From: Methylobacterium sp. SyP6R
Lineage (GTDB): Bacteria; Pseudomonadota; Alphaproteobacteria; Rhizobiales; Beijerinckiaceae
Reading direction: 5' to 3'
Assembly: GCF_019216885.1 (NCBI RefSeq)
Contig: NZ_JAAQRC020000001.1
Span: 620,001-684,000 of the forward strand
Length of the DNA stretch: 64,000 nucleotides
The number at the start of each line of letters is the position of its first letter. The first letter of the stretch is position 1. Both the position numbers and the translations under genes were made by a program. This document shows, in pieces, positions 1 to 9,532 of this stretch. Below the pieces are notes generated by a model. It ran no database searches, was not told the origin of the DNA, and was given only the letters and a program-made list of their open reading frames with translations.

Positions 1-62
1 CTGCGGCCACACGGGTCGAACGAGGGCCGCAGCGGACAGGCAAGCGGCCGGGGAGGAACGAC

Positions 63-1298
63 ATGACACGCTTGAGCCGGGTGCTCGCCCGCACCACCGC
101 ACTCGCCGCGGGGCTGGTCTTCGCCGTCGCCGCGCAGGCCCAGACTGCGGCGCCCAAAGGCGCCTCCGACGGCGTGGTGAAGATCGGCATCCTCAACGAC
201 CAGTCCGGCGTCTACGCCGATTTCGGCGGCCGCGGCTCCGTCGAGGCGGCGAAGATGGCTGTCGAGGATTTCGGGGGCAAGGTCCTCGACGTGCCGGTGC
301 AGATCGTCGATGCCGACCACCAGAACAAGCCGGACGTGGCCTCGAACATCGCCCGGCAGTGGTACGACACCGACAAGGTCGATGCGATCATGGAACTGAC
401 CACCTCCTCGGTGGCCCTCGCCGTGCAGGGCCTGTCGAAGGAGAAGCGCAAGATCACGATCGTGGACGGGGCCGCCACGTCCGATCTCACCGGCAAGCAG
501 TGCACGCCGTACGGCTTCCACTGGGCCTACGACACCCACGCGCTCGCGGTCGGTACCGGCGGCTCCCTGGTCGAGACCGGCGGCGACACCTGGTTCTTCC
601 TCACCGCCGATTACGCCTTCGGCACCGCGCTCCAGGCCGACGTGACGCAATACGTCACCCAGAAGGGCGGCAAGGTGGTGGGCTCCGTGCGCCACCCCTT
701 GAGCGCCCAGGACTTCTCCTCGTTCCTGCTCCAGGCCCAAGGGTCGGGTGCCAAGATCATCGGGCTTGCCAATGCCGGCCTCGACACCGCCAACGCGATC
801 AAGCAGGCGTCGGAATTCGGCATCGTCCAGGGCGGCCAGCGCCTCGCGGCCCTGCTGTTCACCCTGGCCGAAGTGCACGGTCTCGGCCTCAAGGCGGCGC
901 AGGGCATCGTGCTGACCGAAGGCTATTACTGGGATCTCGACGACCAGGCCCGGGGCTTTGCCAAGCGCTACATGGCCCGCACCGGCAAGATGCCGAACAT
1001 GATCCAGGCCGGCACCTACTCGTCCGTCACCCACTATCTCAAGGCCGTGAAGGCCGCCGGCACCGACGACACCGACGCGGTGGCGGCCAAGATGCGCGAA
1101 TTGAAGGTCGACGATTTCTTCGGCCGCGGCGGCACGGTGCAGGCCAATGGCCGCATGGTCCACGACATGTACCTGTTCCAGGTCAAGTCGCCGGCCGAGT
1201 CGAAGGCGCCGTGGGACTATTACAAGCTGCTGGCGACGATCCCGGGCGACAAGGCTTTCCTGTCGGCCAAGGCGAGCGGCTGCCCGTTGACGCAGTAA
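63..1298 (+). CDS. ABC transporter periplasmic substrate-binding protein
   Basis: This 411-residue protein resembles the periplasmic ligand-binding proteins of branched-chain amino acid/amide ABC transporters (Peripla_BP_6 type). Residues 1 to about 27 form a Sec signal peptide with a basic start, a hydrophobic Ala/Leu core and an AQAQ end. The mature protein begins with the typical KIGILNDQSG strand, followed by two Rossmann-like lobes. The ATG has a strong ribosome site (GGGGAGGAA, about 6 bases upstream). No permease or ATPase gene follows, because the next gene is convergent, so any transporter partners lie upstream or elsewhere. The ligand cannot be told from sequence; amides, amino acids, urea or aromatic acids are all possible. 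Confidence 0.88.
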   Translation: MTRLSRVLARTTALAAGLVFAVAAQAQTAAPKGASDGVVKIGILNDQSGVYADFGGRGSVEAAKMAVEDFGGKVLDVPVQIVDADHQNKPDVASNIARQWYDTDKVDAIMELTTSSVALAVQGLSKEKRKITIVDGAATSDLTGKQCTPYGFHWAYDTHALAVGTGGSLVETGGDTWFFLTADYAFGTALQADVTQYVTQKGGKVVGSVRHPLSAQDFSSFLLQAQGSGAKIIGLANAGLDTANAIKQASEFGIVQGGQRLAALLFTLAEVHGLGLKAAQGIVLTEGYYWDLDDQARGFAKRYMARTGKMPNMIQAGTYSSVTHYLKAVKAAGTDDTDAVAAKMRELKVDDFFGRGGTVQANGRMVHDMYLFQVKSPAESKAPWDYYKLLATIPGDKAFLSAKASGCPLTQ

Positions 1299-1305
1299 AG
1301 CGAAG

Positions 1306-1329
1306 TGGGGGCGCCAACCGGCGCCCCCA
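1306..1329. terminator. Bidirectional terminator between binding protein and phaB
   Basis: A perfect 10-bp inverted repeat (1306-1315 with 1320-1329) encloses an AACC loop. It lies between two convergent genes, 8 bases past the binding-protein stop and 7 bases from the phaB stop. There is no clear T-run, so its strength is uncertain. Confidence 0.6.
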
Positions 1330-1335
1330 ACCCGA

Positions 1336-2064
1336 TCAGGCGAAGTACTGGCCGCCGTTGATGGTCAGGGTCGAGCCGGTGATGAAGCCCGCCTGCTCGC
1401 CGGCCAGGAACTCGACCGCGCGGGCGATCTCCTCGGCCTCGCCGAGGCGGCCGACCGGGATGTGCGGCAGGATCTTGGCCTTCAGCACCTCCTCGGGGAT
1501 CGCCTTCACCATCTCGGTGCCGATGTAGCCGGGCGCGATCACGTTGACGGTGATGCCCTTGTTGGCGTTCTCCTGCGCCAGCGCCTTGGCGAAGCCGATC
1601 ACGCCGGCCTTGGCGGCGGAGTAGTTGGTCTGGCCCATCTGGCCCTTCTGGCCGTTGATGGACGAGATCAGGATGATGCGGCCGAAGCCCCGCGAGCGCA
1701 TGCCGTCGATCAGCGGACGGGTGCAGGTGAACATCGAGTCGAGGTTGGTGCGGATCACCGCCTGCCACTGCTCGAAGGTCATCTTGTGGAACATGCCGTC
1801 GCGGGTGATGCCGGCATTGTTGACCAGGATTTCGATCGGGCCGAGCTCGGCCTCCGCCGCGCGGATGCCGGCCTCGCAGGCCGCGGCATCGCCGACGTCG
1901 AACTTGAAGACCGGGATGCCGGTCTCGGCCTTGAAGGCCTGAGCGGCGTCGTCGTTGCCGCCGTAATTGGCCGCGACCTTGTATCCGGCCTCCTTGAGAC
2001 CTTTCGAGATCGCAGCGCCGATGCCGCGGGTGCCGCCGGTGACCAATGCGACGCGTTCTGCCAT
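1336..2064 (-). CDS. phaB: Acetoacetyl-CoA reductase
   Basis: PhaB is a cytosolic short-chain dehydrogenase that reduces acetoacetyl-CoA with NADPH to (R)-3-hydroxybutyryl-CoA, the monomer precursor of poly-3-hydroxybutyrate. In methylotrophs this also enters the ethylmalonyl-CoA pathway. The 242 residues show the Rossmann motif GGTRGIG (10-16), the NNAG motif and the YSAAK active site near residue 152. The start at 2064 (MAERVALVTGG) was chosen over an upstream ATG because GAGGAGAGGG precedes it at good spacing. It lies downstream of phaA on the same strand, the usual phaAB arrangement. The GxNGGQYF-type C-terminus is typical of the family. Confidence 0.95.
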   Translation of the reverse strand: MAERVALVTGGTRGIGAAISKGLKEAGYKVAANYGGNDDAAQAFKAETGIPVFKFDVGDAAACEAGIRAAEAELGPIEILVNNAGITRDGMFHKMTFEQWQAVIRTNLDSMFTCTRPLIDGMRSRGFGRIILISSINGQKGQMGQTNYSAAKAGVIGFAKALAQENANKGITVNVIAPGYIGTEMVKAIPEEVLKAKILPHIPVGRLGEAEEIARAVEFLAGEQAGFITGSTLTINGGQYFA

Positions 2065-2191
2065 GTGCCCTCTCCTCTTGGACGTGCGAGCGATTTCATC
2101 CCTCGGCGCGAATCCGTCGTACTTTACGGAAGGCGGCCGTTCCACAACGAAGGCGGGTGCTGTCCCGCTTCTTTAAGTACTAACTGTAAGG

Positions 2192-2215
2192 GGGCGGCCG
2201 GGCTCCCGGCCGCCC
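2192..2215 (-). terminator. Hairpin between phaA and phaB
   Basis: An 11-bp GC-only inverted repeat (2192-2202 with 2205-2215) lies directly after the phaA stop in the transcription direction. Only weak T-richness follows. It may partly terminate phaA transcripts ahead of phaB. Confidence 0.45.
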
Positions 2216-2253
2216 TTCGCCACGCGGCTAATATTTCAGCGTGACTTCAGCGC

Positions 2254-3435
<1,182 letters not shown>

Positions 3436-3715
3436 GCGCCTCTCCTCTTGCATCCTCACCCAGCGTCGCGGGTCGGCGGCTGCGTCGATCCCGCGCGCTT
3501 TGGCGTGGATGAAAGCGTTGCCCTGCGCGAAGTCAAGGCGTGCACGGCCGGTTCTCGCGCTGGCAGCGCGGCCAGTTTGCGTGGACGGCGCGCAGATTGC
3601 TATTTTCGCCAGCGCACGAAGGCCTTAAGGTCCAATCATGAGAACCGGTGAAAATTCGGCTCGCCCGGCGCCGTCCAATTCCCGCCGGGTTCGCCAACAG
3701 GGAGACAGCGTACCG
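3436..3715. promoter_or_regulatory. Divergent promoter region phaA / phaR
   Basis: This 280-bp gap separates the divergently transcribed phaA and phaR. PhaR proteins bind DNA and PHB in related bacteria, so this is the natural place for autoregulation and thiolase control. I could not define an operator by eye. Confidence 0.4.
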
Positions 3716-4318
3716 ATGGCGGACAGCGGCAAGTCGACACCCACCGTCATCAAGAAGTACGCCAACCGGCGTCTCTACCACACGGGCACCTCGACCTACG
3801 TCACGCTCGAGGACCTCGCCGCGATGGTGCAGGCCGGCGAGGACTTCGTGGTCTACGATGCCAAGTCGGGCGAGGACATCACCCGCTCGGTGCTGACCCA
3901 GATCATCTTCGAGCAGGAGAACAAGGCCGGCGCCGAGAACCTGCTCCCGGTGGCCTTCCTGCGCCAGCTGATCCGCTTCTACGGCGACAGCATGCGGGCG
4001 ATGGTGCCGAGCTTCCTCGAATATTCCATGGACCATCTCGCCCGCGAGCAGGACGGCCTGCGCGAGAAGATGTCCCAGACCTTCGGCCCCACCGCCTTCC
4101 AGCACGCCATGGAGGAGCAGGTCCGCGCCAACATGAGCTTCTTCAGCGAGGCGATGCGGATGTTCACGCCGTTCGGCGCCGGCGGCCAGCCGGCCGGCGG
4201 CGACAAGCCGGCCGAGGCGCCGGTACCCGCTTCGGCCGCCCCGAAGGGCGAGCTCGACGATATCAAACGCCAGATGGCCGAGATGCAGAGCCGGCTCGAG
4301 GCCCTGGCGAAGAAGTAG
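3716..4318 (+). CDS. phaR: Polyhydroxyalkanoate synthesis repressor PhaR
   Basis: PhaR is a cytosolic DNA-binding regulator that senses PHB. In Methylobacterium it is reported to influence acetyl-CoA flux. The 200-residue protein opens with the DNA-binding/accumulation region (VIKKYANRRLYHTGTSTYV, residues about 10-28), then the LEDLAAMVQAGEDFVVYDA and EDITRSVLTQII segments, then a PHB-accumulation domain. The C-terminus has an Ala/Pro-rich linker and a short coiled coil (DDIKRQMAEMQSRLEALAKK). The start at 3716 is preceded by AGGGAG; an in-frame ATG at 3638 gives a non-conserved extension. Its neighbours phaA and phaB fit the role. Confidence 0.93.
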   Translation: MADSGKSTPTVIKKYANRRLYHTGTSTYVTLEDLAAMVQAGEDFVVYDAKSGEDITRSVLTQIIFEQENKAGAENLLPVAFLRQLIRFYGDSMRAMVPSFLEYSMDHLAREQDGLREKMSQTFGPTAFQHAMEEQVRANMSFFSEAMRMFTPFGAGGQPAGGDKPAEAPVPASAAPKGELDDIKRQMAEMQSRLEALAKK

Positions 4319-4435
4319 CGCGGCCAAGAGGTAGCGCGGCCGAGGAGTCGCGCGGCGAAGAAGGAAGCGGGCACAGAGGGAACACGGCAGGCGGCTTGCG
4401 GCTTTGGTCCGTCGTCGCCTCGCGGAGCCTCCGGC

Positions 4436-4663
4436 ATGTCCCAGCCCGATACGCCCGTCCCGGATCCGGACGCCACCGGCCGGGCCCTCGTCCCGACCGG
4501 GTCTCCGGAGACCGACCGGCCCAGCCCCCGGGTGCTTCCGGCCCGGCCCCTGGCGACCTTCCTGGTCCACCTGATCGATGGCCCGACCGGGACCTTGAGG
4601 CCGTCGCGCCTCGATCGGTCGCGGGTGGCCTCGGAGCTTTATGCGGCCGGCCGCGGTCTCTGA
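4436..4663 (+). CDS. Small proline-rich hypothetical protein
   Basis: This 75-residue ORF starts with ATG behind a CGGAG site. The first half is Pro/Asp/Thr-rich and probably disordered. The second half (LATFLVHLIDGPTGTLRPSRLDRSRVA, residues about 39-65) has the look of a conserved short motif with hydrophobic and basic positions. No family is recognised. Spacing to phaR is 117 bp, and a palindromic repeat follows at 4702. It could be a spurious ORF in GC-rich DNA, but composition and start signal favour a real small gene. Confidence 0.5.
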   Translation: MSQPDTPVPDPDATGRALVPTGSPETDRPSPRVLPARPLATFLVHLIDGPTGTLRPSRLDRSRVASELYAAGRGL

Positions 4664-4701
4664 CGATTGTTCGCGTCACGCGACCGTCTAGAAACCCGCT
4701 G

Positions 4702-4843
4702 CGTCATCCCCGGGGCGCGACGAAGTCGAGAGCCCGGGATCCATCACCGCCGACGGTGCCAGACAAGGCGACCAGCGTTCCGCTTTTTCCTGCATCGCCG
4801 GCGATTATCGATCCCGGGTTCCGCTCCGCGGCCCCGGGACGAC
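4702..4843. repeat. Family A intergenic palindromic repeat, copy 1
   Basis: Two inverted arms, each containing CCCGGGATCC-like cores, face each other around about 65 bp of spacer. The same arms and related spacer recur at 21219-21360. Its right end overlaps the 3' end of the LysR gene. Confidence 0.75.
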
Positions 4844-5758
4844 ATCGAGGGCGTCAATTCGGTTGGCCAGCTCGAACGGCCGCTCGAAGGCGGTTCCCCT
4901 CCGATCCCGCTCCCCCGCCTCCAGCAGACCCATCAGCGAGCGCAGGGCGGGGCTGGCCTCCCCCGACCAGGCCAGGTGCGTGCGGTTGAGCCGCAACGGA
5001 TCCGGCAGCTTGTAGCGCGCCACGGCACTCCCCAGCACCGCGTGGTCCAGCACCTCCGCCGGCACGATCGCCGCCCCGGTGCCGGCGGCCACGCAGGCGA
5101 CGATGGCGTGGTACGAGCTCATCTCCAGGACCCGCTCCGGCGATCGGCCCTCCGCCGCGAGCCAGTCGAACAGGCGCTGGCGGTAGGAGCAGCCATGCGG
5201 GAAGGCCACCACGGTCCGGGTCATGGCGCGCTCGTCCGCAGTTTTGGCGCCGATCAGCACCAGCTCCTCGTCGAAGGCCGGCATCGACGACAGGGTTCCG
5301 CGCTCGAACGGCTCCGACACGAAGGCGGCTTCGACCTCGTGGCGCTCCAACTGGCGCAGCATCGCCCGCGTCGTGCCGGTCTGCAGCTCGATCGTGACGT
5401 CGGGATAGCGCGCGTGGAACGCCGACAGGATCGGCGGCAGCCGGGCGCCGGCGGCGCTCTCCAGAGAGCCGAGCCGCAGCACCCCGCGCACGGCACCGCC
5501 CCGCAGTTCCCGCTCGGCCAGGTCCGCCAGCTGCAACAGCTTCTCGGCATGGCCGAGCAGGGTGCGCCCGGCCTCGGTGAGGGCGAGCGTGCGGCCCTCG
5601 CGCCGGAACAGGGCGACGCCCAGCCGCTCCTCGAACTGCTTGATCCGGGTCGTCACGTTGGACGGCACCCGGTTCAGGACGTTCGCCGCCCGCGTGACCC
5701 CGCCCTCCCGCACCACGCTGCGGAAGATGTGCAGGTCGTCGAGGTCCATCATTCTCAT
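4805..5758 (-). CDS. LysR family transcriptional regulator
   Basis: This 317-residue LysR-type regulator has an N-terminal winged helix-turn-helix (about residues 4-62, with SNVTTRIKQFEERLGVALF and the usual LTEAGRTLL). A periplasmic-binding-protein-like effector domain follows. It is divergent from a YbfB/YjiJ-type MFS transporter with only 64 bp between them, so it probably controls that gene. Three close ATGs exist (5758, 5752, 5749); none has a strong ribosome site. The last dozen codons, including the stop, lie inside intergenic repeat family A. The original C-terminus was therefore probably replaced or extended by the repeat. Confidence 0.88.
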   Translation of the reverse strand: MRMMDLDDLHIFRSVVREGGVTRAANVLNRVPSNVTTRIKQFEERLGVALFRREGRTLALTEAGRTLLGHAEKLLQLADLAERELRGGAVRGVLRLGSLESAAGARLPPILSAFHARYPDVTIELQTGTTRAMLRQLERHEVEAAFVSEPFERGTLSSMPAFDEELVLIGAKTADERAMTRTVVAFPHGCSYRQRLFDWLAAEGRSPERVLEMSSYHAIVACVAAGTGAAIVPAEVLDHAVLGSAVARYKLPDPLRLNRTHLAWSGEASPALRSLMGLLEAGERDRRGTAFERPFELANRIDALDVVPGPRSGTRDR

Positions 5759-5822
5759 GAAGAGAAGAATACGTCACGAAAATTCATTTTCCAAGAAGGG
5801 ACGGCGGGTGTCTGGTCGACCC
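5759..5822. promoter_or_regulatory. Divergent promoter region, LysR / MFS
   Basis: A short 64-bp AT-richer gap lies between the two divergent genes. It is the expected binding place for the LysR protein. No T-N11-A box could be assigned with confidence. Confidence 0.4.
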
Positions 5823-7025
5823 ATGAGCACCACGGATCTCCCCCTCGCCCGATTCGACGCCCGCCCGAACCACGGGCCTGTCGTCGCCGGCGGCATCATC
5901 GCGCTGGCGGTCGCCATGGGCATCGGCCGCTTCGCCTTCACGCTGCTCCTGCCCTTGATGCTGCGCGACGGGACATTGAACCCGGCGGACGGCGCCGAAT
6001 GGGCGGCCGCCAACTATGCCGGCTACCTCGTCGGGGCTCTCACGGCGGCGTGGTTCTCCGGGGATCCGGTCCGGGGATTGCGAGTGAGCCTCGCGGGCGT
6101 GGCACTGACGACGTTGGCGATGGCGGTCGCCGGCCACCCCGTCCCGATCGCGGTCGGCGCGCTCCTGCGGGCGGCGGCCGGGATATTCAGCGCCTGGGCC
6201 CTCGTCTGCGCCAGCGGCTGGTGCCTCGCCGAACTCGCCCGGCGGGAGGTGCCGCGGCTCGGCGCCTGGATCTATGCCGGCGTCGGCCTCGGCATCGCGC
6301 TCACCGGCCTCCTCGCCTGGCTCGGCGGGCGCCAGCCGGCGGCGCGATTGTGGCTCGAACTCGGGGCGCTGGCGGCTTTCGGCGCGCTCGTCGTCGGGCT
6401 CCTGTCGCGCCGGCAGGGGGCGCGCCCGGCCGGTCCGGCGGAGCGCGAGGCGGCGTCCGTCGCCCGGGGAGCGGGGCAGGGGGCCCTCGTCCTCGCTTAC
6501 GGCACCTTCGGCTTCGGCTACATCGTGCCGGCGACGTTCCTGCCGGCCATGGCGCGGGACCTGGCGCCGGACCCGCTGGTCTTCGGCCTGGCCTGGCCGC
6601 TGTTCGGCCTCGCCGCCCTCGTCTCGGTCGCGGTGGCGGCGCGCCTCCTCGCGGGCGTGCCGCGCCGGCGCCTCTGGGCGGTGGCGCAAGGAACGATGGC
6701 GCTCGGCACCGCCCTGCCGCTCGCCGTCCATGCCCTCTGGGCGGTCGCGGCCTCGGCCGTGCTCGTCGGCGGCACCTTCATGCTCGCCACCATGGCGGGC
6801 CTGCAATTGGCCCGCGAGGCGCGGCCGGACGCGCCGACGCCCTTGCTCGCCCGGATGACCGCCGCCTTCGCGGCCGGGCAGATCTTGGGCCCGCTCCTGG
6901 TGCGCGCCCTCGGGCCGGGGCGCTGGGCGGGCCTCGACGCCCTTGACCTGACCGGCGCGCTGGCGACGCTGCTGCTCGCGCTCACCGCCCTGTGGCTGTG
7001 GCGGGCCGGCCGCGCCCCGGTCTGA
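5823..7025 (+). CDS. YbfB/YjiJ family MFS transporter
   Basis: This 400-residue inner-membrane protein has about 12 hydrophobic segments and belongs to the major facilitator group named after YbfB/YjiJ. The first helix holds AMGIGRFAFTLLLPLM, which is characteristic of that group. No substrate is established from sequence. The start at 5823 was chosen because it places a short polar tail before the first membrane helix; the ribosome site is weak, and in-frame codons extend upstream into the LysR promoter. The divergent LysR gene is its likely regulator. Confidence 0.83.
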   Translation: MSTTDLPLARFDARPNHGPVVAGGIIALAVAMGIGRFAFTLLLPLMLRDGTLNPADGAEWAAANYAGYLVGALTAAWFSGDPVRGLRVSLAGVALTTLAMAVAGHPVPIAVGALLRAAAGIFSAWALVCASGWCLAELARREVPRLGAWIYAGVGLGIALTGLLAWLGGRQPAARLWLELGALAAFGALVVGLLSRRQGARPAGPAEREAASVARGAGQGALVLAYGTFGFGYIVPATFLPAMARDLAPDPLVFGLAWPLFGLAALVSVAVAARLLAGVPRRRLWAVAQGTMALGTALPLAVHALWAVAASAVLVGGTFMLATMAGLQLAREARPDAPTPLLARMTAAFAAGQILGPLLVRALGPGRWAGLDALDLTGALATLLLALTALWLWRAGRAPV

Positions 7026-7045
7026 TGTGGGGTCTCCAAACGAGA

Positions 7046-7068
7046 ACGGCGCCCGCGAGGGGCGCCGT
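7046..7068. terminator. Hairpin between MFS gene and rpmF
   Basis: A perfect 8-bp stem (7046-7053 with 7061-7068) and a 7-base loop lie between convergent genes, so it could serve both. A short T-rich stretch follows only on the minus strand, favouring rpmF. Confidence 0.5.
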
Positions 7069-7117
7069 CATCCCGTGCCGGTCATCGGCGGCGCGTCAAG
7101 AGCGCCGCCACGCCGGA

Positions 7118-7303
7118 TCACGCGTCGGACTTGACCTTCAGCACCTGGCGACCGCGGTACATGCCGGTCTTCAGGTCGATGTGGTGCGGGCGGCGCAGCT
7201 CGCCGGAATCCTTGTCCTCGACGTAGGTCGGGGCCTTGAGGGCGTCGGCGGAGCGGCGCATGCCGCGCCGCGACGGAGAGGTCTTTCGCTTCGGAACGGC
7301 CAT
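7118..7303 (-). CDS. rpmF: 50S ribosomal protein L32
   Basis: This 61-residue basic protein starts [20 protein letters not shown], the signature of bacterial L32, and ends with the alphaproteobacterial [16 protein letters not shown] segment. It lacks the Cys pairs of zinc-binding L32 forms. It binds 23S rRNA near the peptidyl-transferase region. The gene stands alone here, with neither the DUF177 gene nor plsX, its usual partners in other bacteria. The upstream 241 bp to the HHH-protein gene must hold its promoter. Confidence 0.97.
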
Positions 7304-7562
7304 TGGAACTACTTCCCGTGCAACAAAATAGGCGCGAAGCTGCCCCGGGCGGAGCCGCCGCGCGCGTCGCGATCCTGATCGGAGCGGGGTCTATAGAGGA
7401 GACGCGCCGCCCTGGCTAGGGGACCGGTCCCATAAATCCGCTCAAGCCCTCATACACTCTCATTAAGCTGGCGTTCAACGGCGAAGGTCGCATGATGGGC
7501 CCTGCCGCCCCGGAAGCTCCAGATCCGGAGGCCCTGAGGGCGGCATGATCGGAGCTTTCCCG

Positions 7563-7961
7563 ATGACGCGCTTTCCCCGCCTGACCCGCGCCCTGGCGCT
7601 GACCGCCCTTCTGGCCGCGGGCCCCGCTCTGGCCCAGACCCCGGCCCCGTCGACCCCGACGACGCGGCCGGCGCCGACCACGACGGCTCCCGCGGCGCCG
7701 GTCGCCCCCAAGGCGCCGGAAGTTCCGAAGGCCGCCCCCGCCGCGCAGCCGGCGCAAGCCGGCAAGCCCGCCCTCATCGACCTCAACAGCGCGAGCAAGC
7801 AGGAACTCGAGACCCTGAAGGGCATCGGGGCGGCGCGCTCGGAGGCGATCATCAAGGGCCGGCCCTATCGCGGCAAGGACGAACTCCTGTCGAAGAAGAT
7901 CGTCCCGTCGAACGTCTACGACGACATCAAGGACAAAGTGATCGCCCGCCAGAAGTCCTGA
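7563..7961 (+). CDS. Exported helix-hairpin-helix protein (ComEA-like)
   Basis: This 132-residue exported protein has a signal peptide (MTRFPRLTRALALTALLAAG, cleaved near ALAQ) and a Pro/Ala/Thr-rich linker. The C-terminal helix-hairpin-helix domain reads DLNSASKQELETLKGIGAAR, then AIIKGRPYRGKDELLSKKI. Such ComEA/PF12836 domains bind DNA non-specifically; periplasmic ones serve DNA uptake, though that role is unproven here. The ATG at 7563 has GGAG at 8 bases. An ATG at 7545 would add six residues (MIGAFP) and is also possible. No other competence genes are nearby. Confidence 0.85.
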   Translation: MTRFPRLTRALALTALLAAGPALAQTPAPSTPTTRPAPTTTAPAAPVAPKAPEVPKAAPAAQPAQAGKPALIDLNSASKQELETLKGIGAARSEAIIKGRPYRGKDELLSKKIVPSNVYDDIKDKVIARQKS

Positions 7962-8053
7962 CGGCGGGCATCCTCGCCGGCCGATCCTTGCCGACCATGG
8001 GGAGGGGTGCTAGGCGCCGGGGCAGCCCTTCGCTTCCCCGGACGCCCTTTCCC

Positions 8054-8668
8054 ATGCCCCACCGCCTGCACCGCGGCGACCTGCCCGACGATTACGTGCC
8101 GGGCCCGGCCATCGCGGTCGATACCGAGACCCTCGGCCTCCAGCCCCACCGCGACCGGCTCTGCGTGGTGCAGATCTCCCGCGGCGACGGCGAGGCCGAC
8201 GTGGTGCAGATCCCCAAGGTCGGCCCCGAGCCGGTGGTGCTCAAGCGGGTCATGGCCGATCCGGCGGTCACCAAGATCTTTCATTACGCCCGCTTCGACC
8301 TCGCGGTGCTCTACCACCGCCTCGGCGTGATGCCGGGGCCGGTCTACTGCACCAAGATCGCCTCGCGGCTCGCCCGCACCTATACCGACCGGCACGGCCT
8401 GAAGGACCTGGTGCGCGAGCTGATCGGCGTCGACCTGTCGAAGCAGCAGCAATCCTCGGATTGGGGCGCCGACACCCTGACCCAGGCGCAGATCGACTAT
8501 GCGGCCTCCGACGTGCTCCACCTCCACGCCCTGCGCGACCGGCTCGACATGATGCTGGCCCGCGAGGACCGGACCGCGATCGCCCAGGCCTGCTTCGACT
8601 TCCTGCCGACCCGCGCCCGCCTCGACCTGCTCGAATGGGACGAGACCGACATCTTCGCCCATAGCTGA
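8054..8668 (+). CDS. rnd: Ribonuclease D (3'-5' exonuclease domain protein)
   Basis: This 204-residue protein has only the DEDDy exonuclease domain of RNase D and lacks the HRDC domains of the E. coli enzyme, as is common in alphaproteobacteria. The acidic residues D23 and E25 lie in VDTETLGL. The second Asp lies in FHYARFDLAVL, and the Tyr/Asp pair in YAASDVLHLHAL. It would trim RNA 3' ends. The start at 8054 (MPHRLHRGDLPDDY) fits the family; an earlier in-frame ATG at 7988 adds a non-conserved basic stretch. The lptC gene follows. Confidence 0.92.
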   Translation: MPHRLHRGDLPDDYVPGPAIAVDTETLGLQPHRDRLCVVQISRGDGEADVVQIPKVGPEPVVLKRVMADPAVTKIFHYARFDLAVLYHRLGVMPGPVYCTKIASRLARTYTDRHGLKDLVRELIGVDLSKQQQSSDWGADTLTQAQIDYAASDVLHLHALRDRLDMMLAREDRTAIAQACFDFLPTRARLDLLEWDETDIFAHS

Positions 8669-8785
8669 GCCTCGACCGGGCGAGACGAAGCGTTGCCGTT
8701 CTGGTAACCTGCCGGCCATAACTTCGACACCGGGCCGGAGCATGGGGGCCGACGTCCCACGCATTCCGCGCCGGACCTCGGTACG

Positions 8786-9529
8786 ATGCAGGCGGTCACG
8801 ACCTTGCTGCAAGCTTCCCCGTTCGAGACGGTTTCCCAGGGCCTCGATCCCCGGCGCCTGCGCGCCCATGTGCGGGCGCGTCGGCACAGCGCCCAGGTGC
8901 GCTGGCTGCGGCGCGCGATTCCCCTCGGGGCGGGGGCGGCGGGGCTCGCCCTCGTGGTCGGCACCTGGCTCAACCCCTTCGCCGATCTCGGCGTCTCGGT
9001 CAGCCTCGGCGGGATCGGCGTCTCGGGCTCGAAGGTGACGATGGAGAGCCCGCGGCTCTCGGGCTACCGCTCGAAGGACAACCGGCCCTACGTCGTCACC
9101 GCGAAGGCTGCGCTCCAGGACGTGCGCAAGCCCTTCGTGATCGAATTGCAGAGCATGCTGGGGCGCCTCACCACCGACGAATCGGGGGGGCTCGCCCATA
9201 TCGAGGCGACGGCCGGCATCTTCGACACCCAGAAGGAAGCGCTGGACCTGAGCCAGCACATCCGCCTCTGGACCGACAAGGGCCAGGAGGCGCGGTTGAC
9301 CTCGGCCCATGTCGACTTCAAGGCCGGCACGATGTCCTCGCGCGAGGCGGTTACCGTCACGATGCCGACCGGCTCGATCAAGGCCGACGGCCTCGACGTG
9401 ACCGAGAACGGCAAGACCATCTCGTTCGTCGGCAACGTCAAGGCGGTCTTCAACCACGCCCCTTCGCCAGAATCCTCGGAGCAGGATCCGCCGCTGCGGA
9501 CCTCCGAGGCCCAGATCAAGGACGAGTAG
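8786..9529 (+). CDS. lptC: LPS export system protein LptC
   Basis: LptC is the bitopic inner-membrane protein that passes lipopolysaccharide from the LptBFG transporter to LptA. The 247-residue protein has a basic N-terminus, one membrane helix (about 45-62) and a beta-jellyroll periplasmic domain. That domain contains IEATAGIFDTQKEALDLSQ and SREAVTVTMPTGSIKADGLD, typical of alphaproteobacterial LptC. The lptA gene begins 3 bp after its stop, so the two are co-transcribed and probably translationally coupled. The ribosome site is weak. Confidence 0.9.
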   Translation: MQAVTTLLQASPFETVSQGLDPRRLRAHVRARRHSAQVRWLRRAIPLGAGAAGLALVVGTWLNPFADLGVSVSLGGIGVSGSKVTMESPRLSGYRSKDNRPYVVTAKAALQDVRKPFVIELQSMLGRLTTDESGGLAHIEATAGIFDTQKEALDLSQHIRLWTDKGQEARLTSAHVDFKAGTMSSREAVTVTMPTGSIKADGLDVTENGKTISFVGNVKAVFNHAPSPESSEQDPPLRTSEAQIKDE

Positions 9530-9532
9530 CCC

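Noticed and set aside
4667..6946. A very long plus-strand ORF opposite the LysR gene and over the MFS gene
   Set aside because: It is antisense to LysR in its first half and out of frame with the MFS gene in its second. Its product is Arg/Gly/Pro-rich without domains, as expected for an empty frame in GC-rich DNA.
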